This document shows, piece after piece, positions 1 through 5,286 of a stretch of 5,390 nucleotides of DNA; positions within the stretch are counted from its first letter, which is position 1, and the number at the start of each line of letters is the position of its first letter. The position numbers were made by a program, and so were the translations under genes. The DNA is taken from positions 1 through 5,390 of the forward strand of contig JAGLSM010000154.1 of NCBI GenBank assembly GCA_023135745.1, in the 5' to 3' direction. The stretch is from Spirochaetota bacterium (GTDB lineage: Bacteria; Spirochaetota; JAGLSM01). Below the pieces are notes generated by a model that made no database searches, was not told the DNA's origin, and worked only from the letters and a program-made list of their open reading frames with translations.

Positions 1-42
1 ATTTACACACCCTCTTCTACTATAATTACACGTATAAACATG

Positions 43-63
43 AAAAAGGGGCCACCTTTTTTT
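43..63 (+). terminator. Candidate intrinsic terminator (weak hairpin plus T-run)
   Basis: The sequence can fold into a 7-bp stem (AAAAAGG at 43-49 pairing with CCTTTTT at 55-61) around a 5-base loop, and the descending arm runs into seven Ts and then further T-rich sequence. Only two of the paired positions are G-C, so the stem is weak. It could end transcription of a gene lying upstream of the window, or act on the opposite strand as a late stop for the metal-efflux operon. No gene in the window directly precedes it on the plus strand, so its role is inferred. Confidence 0.35.
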
Positions 64-122
64 AATTTTTTAAAAATATAATCATTTTTATCGGGTTTGG
101 GAATATCCCTTGTAGGAGGGAG

Positions 123-171
123 ATGGGGACGGAGGTAAATCATGCGAGTAGAACTAAAATGGGGACGGAGG
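123..171. repeat. Pair of 13-bp direct repeats
   Basis: ATGGGGACGGAGG occurs exactly at 123-135 and again at 159-171, starting 36 bases apart. The surrounding bases are GC-richer than the flanks and contain no gene. Motifs of this look can sit at the edges of IS200-like or REP-associated transposase genes, but no transposase remnant is visible here, so that link is a weak inference from memory. Confidence 0.5.
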
Positions 172-208
172 CGGTTTAAAGGATGTTTTTAGAGTTAAAT
201 TCGGAGTT

Positions 209-249
209 ATAGAACACGGATGGCGCGGATGCGGCTGATTGACGCGGAT
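209..249 (-). repeat. ATCCGCG-type intergenic repeat, copy A (inverted)
   Basis: Read on the minus strand this 41-bp unit is built of four imperfect 9-10-bp subunits, each starting ATC (three of them ATCCG), and ends in GTGTTCTAT. It aligns without gaps to the copy at 392-432 (about 28 of 41 positions the same by eye; ten of the last eleven identical). It lies in the opposite orientation to the other two copies and is the most GC-rich and most regular of the three. Confidence 0.6.
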
Positions 250-331
250 CTTTTTTTATATTATAGAAACTCTTCACCAATTTAGATTGTCTAATATTTA
301 TTATGTTTTACATTATAAACCTAAAGAAAAA

Positions 332-371
332 ATCAGCGAAAAGCCTTGTATCTATCAAATCGGTGTTCTAT
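332..371 (+). repeat. ATCCGCG-type intergenic repeat, copy B
   Basis: This 40-bp copy begins ATCAGCGAAAA and ends GGTGTTCTAT. It is in tandem with the copy that starts 60 bases further on, and the short A-rich leader before each (CTAAAGAAAA and CTAAAAATTA) is also similar, so the duplicated unit is about 60 bp. It is one base shorter than copies A and C. Confidence 0.6.
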
Positions 372-391
372 TCTAATTCCCTAAAAATTAA

Positions 392-432
392 ATCTGCGAA
401 AATCCGTTTAATCCGTAAAATCAGTGTTCTAT
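392..432 (+). repeat. ATCCGCG-type intergenic repeat, copy C
   Basis: This 41-bp copy begins ATCTGCGAAAATCCG and ends AGTGTTCTAT. It stops three bases short of the permease stop codon (436-438), so it forms the start of the operon's 3' untranslated region. It has the same length as copy A, with which it aligns gap-free in the opposite orientation. Confidence 0.6.
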
Positions 433-435
433 CCT

Positions 436-1662
436 TTACTCATCTCCAACAGAAAAACCTTTTTCCTCGATTGCTTTGGCAATTTTATCATTTTCACCTG
501 AATCTCCCTTAAATGAGACAGTTTTACCGTTGAGGTCAACTTCAACATTGTTTATACCGGGCACGGATTCTACGGCTCTTTTTACTGTTGAAGCGCAGTG
601 ACTGCAGGTCATTCCTTCAACCTTCATTGTGATTATTCCGCTTATTGAGCTTTGTTTTTTCTTTTTTATTCTCAGGTAAACATGGCGGTGAATAAAGTAG
701 AAAGCGAGCATTGCGGTAAGTGTTATTGTTCCTGCTGTTAGAAGCCATCCCGGAAGTGTTTCATGGGCATGCGGGTGTACCACTTTGATTTGTTTGTCAT
801 AGAACATGAAGTTTATGATATATCCCAGCAGGAGACTGACCGCGGCAATTGATCCGACATAGATCACAGCAATTTTTTTCCCCATTGTTTTTACAACTGT
901 TGATATTGTAAGGGCGTTAGTTGCCGGCCCTGCTAGTAGAAACACAAGTGCCGCTCCGGGTGAGAGTCCTTTCATTATCAGGGATGCCGCAATTGGAGTG
1001 GAGGCTGTTGCGCATACGTACATGGGTATCCCTATTACAAGCATGAGAATCATTGAAAGGAACTGACTGCCAAGATATTTTGAAAAAAGGTCTGCCGGAA
1101 CAAAGGCGGCTATTGCCCCGGCTGCCAATATCCCTATTACAAGATATCCGGCGATTGAACCAAGCAGTTCAAACTGTATATAGGAAAAAATTGATTTTAA
1201 CCGTTGTTTAATCCCGGTATTTGTTTTGTTCGATTCTATTTTAATGTCTTCATTGTTTTTTACGGCAAAGTTCGCGGCGATTCCGGCTATTATAGCTGTA
1301 ACAAAGGCGGCAATTATTCTGAATACCGCGAATACCCAGCCTATTAGTGAGTAGGTTATCATAAAACTGTCAGCACCTATCTGGGGTGTTGATATTAAAA
1401 ATGAGAGGGTTGATCCGTTTGATGCCCCCTTTTTCTTCAATGAAGCCGCGACAGGTATGACTCCGCAGGAGCATAGGGGGAGCGGGATCCCGAAAATCGA
1501 AGATTTTATTACTGATTTCCAGTTATTTTTACCCATATGGCGCGTAATAAATGTATCGGGGAAAAAAACATGTAAAATCCCGGCGACAATGAAGCCAAAA
1601 ACAAGGTATATTGCCATTTCATTGTAAAATTTAATAGTTTCGTTTATAAAATCCATTATCAT
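436..1662 (-). CDS. SO_0444/DUF318-family heavy-metal efflux permease with C-terminal HMA domain
   Basis: This 408-residue inner-membrane protein probably exports a divalent or soft metal (Zn, Cu or related) from the cytoplasm. It has the two-half layout of the DUF318/ArsP-like permeases. The first half (about 17-130) carries PLCSCG with Cys64 and Cys66, then STPQIGADS near 91-99. After a charged cytoplasmic linker (about 134-158), the second half (about 166-285) carries the related ATASTPIAASL near 218-228, with Cys217 just before it, and AGPATN near 244-249. A histidine cluster, HPHAH (296-300), lies before a last membrane segment (about 306-324). The C-terminus (about 344-408) is an HMA domain with GMTCSHC at 350-356, so Cys353 and Cys356 should bind metal. 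The start at 1662 is supported by GAGGAG 8 bases upstream. It overlaps the repressor stop by 4 bp (ATGA), implying translational coupling and shared zinc-responsive control. Arsenic export is less likely because the neighbour lacks an arsenic-type sensor site. The exact metal is not proven. Confidence 0.9.
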   Translation of the reverse strand: MIMDFINETIKFYNEMAIYLVFGFIVAGILHVFFPDTFITRHMGKNNWKSVIKSSIFGIPLPLCSCGVIPVAASLKKKGASNGSTLSFLISTPQIGADSFMITYSLIGWVFAVFRIIAAFVTAIIAGIAANFAVKNNEDIKIESNKTNTGIKQRLKSIFSYIQFELLGSIAGYLVIGILAAGAIAAFVPADLFSKYLGSQFLSMILMLVIGIPMYVCATASTPIAASLIMKGLSPGAALVFLLAGPATNALTISTVVKTMGKKIAVIYVGSIAAVSLLLGYIINFMFYDKQIKVVHPHAHETLPGWLLTAGTITLTAMLAFYFIHRHVYLRIKKKKQSSISGIITMKVEGMTCSHCASTVKRAVESVPGINNVEVDLNGKTVSFKGDSGENDKIAKAIEEKGFSVGDE

Positions 1663-1970
1663 AAGCTTTTCTCCTCTATATGTTCCTTACAGACAGTTAC
1701 TATGAGTTTTATATGTTCGTCATCCAATGAGTAATAGACATGTTTTCCTTCTTTCCGGTGTTTTACGATACGCAGATTTCTCAGGATTCTAAGCTGATGG
1801 GAGACTGAAGATTGGGTCATTTCAACGAGTTCAACTATTTCATGGACGCATAATTCCTGAGCGCTTAGAAGTGTCAATATTTTTAAACGTCCGGGATCAG
1901 ACATAGCTGAAAATATTTCCGCCATTTCGTTGTTTGTGTTTTCATTCGGTATTTTATCTTGTTTTGACAT
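1659..1970 (-). CDS. ArsR/SmtB-family metal-sensing repressor, zinc (alpha5) type
   Basis: This small winged-helix repressor is expected to bind its own operator without metal and release it when metal is bound. I start it at the ATG at 1968-1970 (103 residues, MSKQDK) because GGAG lies 6 bases upstream. The longer in-frame start at 2000 would lie upstream of the predicted transcription start. The fold is typical: FSAMSDPGRLKIL near 20-32, ELCVHEI at 39-45, recognition helix TQSSVSHQLRIL near 52-63, and the wing GKHVYYSL near 75-82. The last helix carries Asp84-x-His86 followed ten residues later by His97-x2-Glu100. That is the D-x-H-x10-H-x2-E spacing of the SmtB/CzrA alpha5 Zn(II) site. The alpha3 site is incomplete: ELCVHEI has one Cys (Cys41) where arsenic and cadmium/lead sensors have CxC, and the N-terminus lacks cysteines. 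Zn(II), or Co(II), is therefore the likely signal. It is the first gene of the operon and overlaps the permease start. Confidence 0.92.
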   Translation of the reverse strand: MSKQDKIPNENTNNEMAEIFSAMSDPGRLKILTLLSAQELCVHEIVELVEMTQSSVSHQLRILRNLRIVKHRKEGKHVYYSLDDEHIKLIVTVCKEHIEEKSL

Positions 1971-1976
1971 TATACA

Positions 1977-1980
1977 CTCC
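1977..1980 (-). promoter_or_regulatory. Shine-Dalgarno site fixing the repressor start
   Basis: GGAG on the minus strand lies 6 bases before the ATG at 1968-1970. It decides between this start and the two upstream in-frame ATGs (1980-1982 and 1998-2000). The first of these overlaps the site itself, and the second precedes the predicted transcript start. Confidence 0.75.
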
Positions 1981-1981
1981 A

Positions 1982-2003
1982 TATATGAACATATATTCAT
2001 ATA
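1982..2003. promoter_or_regulatory. SmtB/CzrA-type operator palindrome
   Basis: This 22-bp inverted repeat has arms TATATGAA (1982-1989) and TTCATATA (1996-2003), with ten of eleven base pairs symmetrical. Its core is TGAACA-N2-TATTCA, the half-site arrangement known for SmtB and CzrA zinc-responsive repressors. It overlaps the -10 hexamer and covers the expected transcription start, so a bound repressor would block RNA polymerase. It is the natural target of the adjacent ArsR/SmtB repressor. Confidence 0.85.
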
Positions 2004-2029
2004 ATATGATTAATAAACACTTTTGTCAA
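2001..2029 (-). promoter_or_regulatory. Sigma70-type promoter of the metal-efflux operon
   Basis: On the minus strand a perfect -35 hexamer, TTGACA (2024-2029), is separated by exactly 17 bases from a -10 hexamer, TATTAT (2001-2006). Transcription should start near 1994, inside the operator palindrome, leaving a leader of roughly 25 bases before the repressor ATG. A strong promoter with the operator over -10/+1 is the classic design for metal-inducible efflux operons. Confidence 0.85.
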
Positions 2030-2163
2030 ATAAATTTTGTAAAAAAATGGAATTTTTTAGAGCTTTTTGAGTTAAGTAAGTTAAATTTTAATTATCTAAA
2101 AATTATGATTTAATACTTTTGTAATAAAACCGCTGGAATGTACAAATGTGTATTAAATCAATC

Positions 2164-2169
2164 AGGAGG
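2164..2169 (+). promoter_or_regulatory. Strong Shine-Dalgarno site fixing the porin start
   Basis: A full AGGAGG lies 7 bases before the ATG at 2177 and only one base before the ATG at 2171. It therefore selects the start that gives a clean MKK-type signal peptide, rather than the longer frame opening at 2138. Confidence 0.8.
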
Positions 2170-2176
2170 AATGAAG

Positions 2177-3157
2177 ATGAAAAAGATTTTAGTTGTTTTA
2201 GTATTACTTACGTTTTCTATAAGCTCATTTTCCGCAGAAGAAGGATCATTCAAACCATCTTTCAAGCCGGATATGTTAATGTTTTTTAATTACGGAATTG
2301 ATTTGGATAAAAACACTAATCTGTTTGAGCTAAACAGAATGTATCTTGGTTTTAAGGCAAAACCTTCAGAAAATGTTATGTTCAGAGGAACATTGGATGT
2401 TCAGTATGATAGCGTAAATGGTTCGAAGGGTGCATTTTTTAAGTATGTATATGCAGAAATTTCAAAACTGATTCCAATGTCAAAACTTGTTTTCGGACAA
2501 CTTAAAACGGGGTTAATTGATTTTGAACTAAAACATTGGATATACAGGGAAGTATATAAAAGTCCTATAGACTCTGCAGGATTTGATAAAAGTACTGATA
2601 TGGGAATTGCTCTTGATGGAAAAATTCCATTAGGCTTAGGTGCGTTTCATATTGGTTATTTTACCGGAGAAGGATTTAAGGGGGCATCTCCTGAAGCTGA
2701 TAAAAGCAAAGCTTTTAGTTTAAGAGCAAGTTTAACTCCATTTAGTTCATTAGATAATAGATTAAAAAATCTGATGTTTACTTTTTATTACAAAATGTTT
2801 GCGCCTCAGGTAAGCGGTGGCGATTCAACTGATGTTTTGGGATTAATGCTTTCTATTAAATGTAAAATGATGATACTTGCAGCAGAGTATATTACTGAAT
2901 CTCAAGGAAATAATCCTTCCGCAAGCATTATATCTTTGTATTCTATATTTCATATCATTCCAAATCTGTTTGATATTTTTGCAAGAATTGATTTAAGCGA
3001 TCCTGACACGGATACTGCATTTGATCTTGAGACAACCTTTATAACAGGGTTTAAATATTGGGTTGCCAAAAAAACAAGCATAGGGTTGTCTTATATTAGA
3101 AGTGCAGCTGCTCAAGTTGAGAATAAAATAAATCTTACATTTACACAGGCTTTCTAA
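2177..3157 (+). CDS. Porin-like outer-membrane beta-barrel protein (phosphate-selective porin O/P-like)
   Basis: This is a secreted protein of about 326 residues, predicted to form a channel in the outer membrane. I start it at the ATG at 2177 because AGGAGG (2164-2169) lies 7 bases upstream. The ATG at 2171 is one base from that site and the one at 2138 has none. Residues 1-20 form a signal peptide (MKK, a hydrophobic core, then SSFSA), with cleavage likely before Glu21. The mature part alternates polar and aromatic residues as beta-strands do. Near the front it has FELNRMYLGFKAKPS, and further on FGQLKTG and a DMGIALDGK-like strand, a pattern recalling OprO/OprP-type porins. It ends in Phe, the usual outer-membrane assembly signal. 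Its DNA is clearly more AT-rich than the neighbouring genes. Promoter sequences upstream are only weak (TTGAGT at 2067 with AATTAT at 2090). It diverges from the metal operon and converges on the kinase. Family assignment is moderate; substrate is unknown. Confidence 0.7.
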   Translation: MKKILVVLVLLTFSISSFSAEEGSFKPSFKPDMLMFFNYGIDLDKNTNLFELNRMYLGFKAKPSENVMFRGTLDVQYDSVNGSKGAFFKYVYAEISKLIPMSKLVFGQLKTGLIDFELKHWIYREVYKSPIDSAGFDKSTDMGIALDGKIPLGLGAFHIGYFTGEGFKGASPEADKSKAFSLRASLTPFSSLDNRLKNLMFTFYYKMFAPQVSGGDSTDVLGLMLSIKCKMMILAAEYITESQGNNPSASIISLYSIFHIIPNLFDIFARIDLSDPDTDTAFDLETTFITGFKYWVAKKTSIGLSYIRSAAAQVENKINLTFTQAF

Positions 3158-3164
3158 AAGCACA

Positions 3165-3197
3165 CCTAACTCCTGGCCCCTCAAGGGAAGGGGAAAC
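3165..3197 (+). repeat. Hairpin repeat, left copy
   Basis: This copy begins CCTAACTCCT and ends AAGGGGAAAC, starting only 7 bases after the porin stop codon. Internal CCCC and GGGG blocks allow a short hairpin. It aligns with the reverse complement of 3404-3445 at both ends but lacks about 9 central bases. No T-run follows, so it is not a typical intrinsic terminator, although it may help to define the porin transcript's 3' end. Confidence 0.65.
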
Positions 3198-3403
3198 GTC
3201 AGGATAAATTTCATGCAATTATTTGGAACTTGTTAAGCCATTTATTTAATAATAAGGGTATGAGTAAATTTATTCGTGGACAGAAAATTAATAAGTAAAA
3301 GAAAAATGGCAAAAAAACTATATTCTGAAATAACTGATTTAAAGTCTGTATTAAAAAAATTAAAGCAATCGGTATTGCACTGATGAAAACACTAAAATAG
3401 CAT

Positions 3404-3445
3404 GTTTCCCCATTCCCTTCGAGGGAAGGGGGATAGGAGGTTAGG
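3404..3445 (-). repeat. Hairpin repeat, right copy (inverted)
   Basis: On the minus strand this copy begins CCTAACCTCCTATCCCCC and ends GGGGAAAC. Its centre forms a perfect 6-bp stem (CCCTTC at 3415-3420 with GAAGGG at 3425-3430). It begins 5 bases beyond the kinase stop codon, so it lies in the kinase transcript's 3' end. It is not followed by a T-run on either strand. This is the fuller of the two copies in the window. Confidence 0.65.
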
Positions 3446-3450
3446 TCAAA

Positions 3451-5220
3451 TTATTTCTTTGGTATGTTTACTGTAAAAGTAGAACCTTTTCCGGGTCCTT
3501 CACTGGATGCTTCAATGCTGCCGTTGTGGGACAGGGCAGCATGTTTGGCTATCGCAAGGCCCAGTCCTGTACCGCCTTCTTCGGCCCGGCCCGGGTCGGT
3601 TCGGTAAAATCTTTCAAACAGTCTGTCTTTTTCCTGTGCTGTAAAACCTCTACCGGTATCGACAACATTAATAACAATGTCAGATTCGTTTTCATTTGCA
3701 ATTACTTCAATTTTTCCGGCTTTAATGTTGTATTTTAACGCGTTATCTATGAGGTTGAAGAAAAGTGATTCAAGGGTAAATACATTGCACAGGCATAGAC
3801 CGGATTTCATGTGGTTTGTAAATGAGATGTTTACCGCTGCTTCTTTGGCCTTTATGCTGAGGCTTAGTATAACTCGTTCTATTATTTCTGTAACGGAAGA
3901 TTCTGATTTACTGTAATATTTTGCACCTTCCTCTAATTTATTAAGAGTGGCAATGTCATTAACCAGTTGTTCCAGGCGTATTACGTTACGATTAATTTTA
4001 TTTATGAAGGTTTTGCGTGTTGAGGAGTCAATATTATTCCTGTCAATAAGTGTTTCGACATATCCCTTTACTATTGACAGGGGAGTTTTTAATTCATGGG
4101 ACGCATTGGCAAAAAAATCTGATTTTTGAGTTTCAAATTTTTTCCGGGATGTAATATCCCTTATTATTACAAGTATGCCTTCGTCCTTTTCAACCGGGAG
4201 AATGGTTGCTTCAATAATTGTTTCCTCAAGACGCACAAGTTCAAGTTCCATTGTTTTAATTTTTTTTCCCTTGAGTCCTTCTTCAATAAACTGGTTTAAT
4301 CCATTGCTTTTTATGACTTGATAATATGGTTGTTCCTGATATTTACCTGATGCCGGAAATATTGCTTTAAATACCTTGTTGACAAGGGATATTTTTTCAT
4401 CGGGACCTACGAGTACCAGGGCTTCATCAATTGTAGAAATGACATTTTCAAGACGCTGCCTGTCGGATTCAATTGTATGTACAAGGTGTTCCATGTTTTC
4501 TGCCATGTCGTTTACTGTTGTCTGCAGTATTCCGATTTCATCATCCCTTTTTACAGGAACACGAATATCGAGTTTTCCCTTGCGGTAGGTTTTGGTAAAG
4601 TGTATCAGTTCTTTAACCGGTTTGGTTATATACCAGGCTATTATCATGTTGATTATGAGAAATATTATAAGAAGAAGAATTCCGATGATAAAAATGAGTT
4701 TCCGGACTTCGCCTGTTTCGGCATCTACATCATTGAGAAGACGGGCAATACGAAGTACATATCTGCCGTTGTAATACGCGAAGTACAACATGCCTTTTGA
4801 AAGACTTTCAGAGAACCTGATACTTGTTCCAAAGGTGTTCTTTTTTGCTTCGACAATTTCTGTTCTGTAACGGTGATTTTCGAATGTATCACCTTTGTCG
4901 GAATCTGAATCCGACAATACAAATCCATCATTCAAAATAACCGTAATTCTGTATGACAGGAAGCTCTTTTTGAGTTTTTTAAGTTTTTGGCTGAGTTTTT
5001 TATTGTATATGTTTTTTCTATTAAAATGAGTCAGGTTACTTTGGATTTCTTTTTTGAGGATCTTGTCCAGCAGCTGCACATTTGTTTTGAGCTCATTCCG
5101 GATTTTTGCCAACAGGTAGTTTTCAATTTTTATCTGTAAAAAGAAAAAGACAGCCAGAATAACAAAAAAAAGTGTCAGTCCGTAATATAAATTTATCCGT
5201 ATTCTAATGGAACGTATCAT
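3451..5220 (-). CDS. PhoR-type sensor histidine kinase (TM-sensor-TM-HAMP-PAS-HisKA-HATPase)
   Basis: This complete 589-residue inner-membrane kinase should autophosphorylate on a histidine and pass the phosphate to its partner response regulator. In order, it has a membrane helix (about 11-30), an extracytoplasmic sensor region of some 140 residues (31-173), a second helix (174-197), a HAMP linker (about 197-249, with TKPVKEL and DDEIG) and a PAS-like domain (about 255-358). The HisKA domain has the H-box ASHELKTP with phospho-acceptor His375. The ATPase domain has the N-box NLIDNALKYN (Asn493), G1 DTGRGF (521-526), F-box RLFERFYRTD (533-542) and G2 GGTGLGLA (549-556). All catalytic motifs are intact. 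It starts at 5220 with a weak AGG ribosome site that overlaps the response regulator's original TAG stop, so the two genes form one operon and translation was probably coupled. PhoR-like domain order suggests phosphate or envelope sensing, but the sensor region is not diagnostic. Confidence 0.93.
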   Translation of the reverse strand: MIRSIRIRINLYYGLTLFFVILAVFFFLQIKIENYLLAKIRNELKTNVQLLDKILKKEIQSNLTHFNRKNIYNKKLSQKLKKLKKSFLSYRITVILNDGFVLSDSDSDKGDTFENHRYRTEIVEAKKNTFGTSIRFSESLSKGMLYFAYYNGRYVLRIARLLNDVDAETGEVRKLIFIIGILLLIIFLIINMIIAWYITKPVKELIHFTKTYRKGKLDIRVPVKRDDEIGILQTTVNDMAENMEHLVHTIESDRQRLENVISTIDEALVLVGPDEKISLVNKVFKAIFPASGKYQEQPYYQVIKSNGLNQFIEEGLKGKKIKTMELELVRLEETIIEATILPVEKDEGILVIIRDITSRKKFETQKSDFFANASHELKTPLSIVKGYVETLIDRNNIDSSTRKTFINKINRNVIRLEQLVNDIATLNKLEEGAKYYSKSESSVTEIIERVILSLSIKAKEAAVNISFTNHMKSGLCLCNVFTLESLFFNLIDNALKYNIKAGKIEVIANENESDIVINVVDTGRGFTAQEKDRLFERFYRTDPGRAEEGGTGLGLAIAKHAALSHNGSIEASSEGPGKGSTFTVNIPKK

Positions 5221-5229
5221 AATTTTCGC

Positions 5230-5286
5230 CTAAATTTTATAACCGTAGCCCATGCCGGGATAGGTAATAATTATTTCAGAGTATTT
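5230..5286 (-). pseudogene. Orphaned in-frame tail of the response regulator after the TGA
   Basis: After the TGA the same frame continues for 18 codons (KYSEIIITYPGMGYGYKI) to a TAG stop. The pattern K-Y-x-x-I-I-x-T-x-x-G-x-GY matches the wing hairpin that ends OmpR/PhoB regulators. The original stop lies 9 bases before the kinase ATG, the usual spacing in such operons. Keeping both the family pattern and the operon spacing means the break is recent, bypassed or an artefact. Confidence 0.75.

Larger units (their letters stand above)
1..435. other. Gene-free, repeat-rich stretch downstream of the efflux operon
   Basis: No reading frame here has a ribosome site, recognisable protein motifs or sensible length. 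The stretch instead holds a terminator-like hairpin near 43-63, two 13-bp direct repeats (123-135 and 159-171), and three copies of a ~41-bp repeat (209-249, 332-371, 392-432). The mixture of several repeat families in so short a space suggests an old integration or decay zone next to the metal-resistance operon. This is inference from repeat content alone. Confidence 0.6.
3165..3445. mobile_element. Possible MITE-like element bounded by inverted repeats
   Basis: The whole gap between the convergent porin and kinase genes is a ~281-bp AT-rich block whose two ends are inverted copies of one GC-rich repeat. The interior (about 3198-3403) carries no convincing gene. The only reading frame worth mention, 3306-3383 (25 codons, lysine-rich), lacks a ribosome site and any known motif. 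No transposase and no target-site duplication can be seen, so the block may equally be two independent insertions of a common intergenic hairpin repeat. Confidence 0.35.

Noticed and set aside
209..432. CRISPR array
   Set aside because: The copies are imperfect, differ in orientation, and have no uniform spacers of similar length between them.
303..512. Plus-strand 69-codon reading frame
   Set aside because: It runs through repeat copies B and C and then antisense into the permease's HMA-coding end. It has no ribosome site and no protein-like motifs.
1659..1970. Arsenic-resistance regulator
   Set aside because: Arsenic sensors of the classic type use CxC plus a third Cys around ELCVC. Here the stretch is ELCVHEI with one Cys, while the alpha5 zinc ligands are complete.
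1971..2000. Longer repressor start giving MNICSYMEC with two extra cysteines
   Set aside because: That ATG lies upstream of the predicted transcription start and inside the operator. The ATG at 1970 has a good ribosome site. The extra cysteines therefore should not be used to argue for a cadmium-type sensor.
3306..3383. 25-codon lysine-rich reading frame between the porin and the kinase
   Set aside because: There is no Shine-Dalgarno site, no recognisable motif, and the surrounding DNA is repeat-bounded. It is too short to support.
3404..3445. Rho-independent terminator of the kinase operon
   Set aside because: The hairpin is good, but no T-run follows it on the minus strand, so it is listed as a repeat only.
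3526..4931. Several short plus- and minus-strand frames inside the kinase gene
   Set aside because: They are shadows of the kinase coding sequence, with no ribosome sites and no independent protein features.
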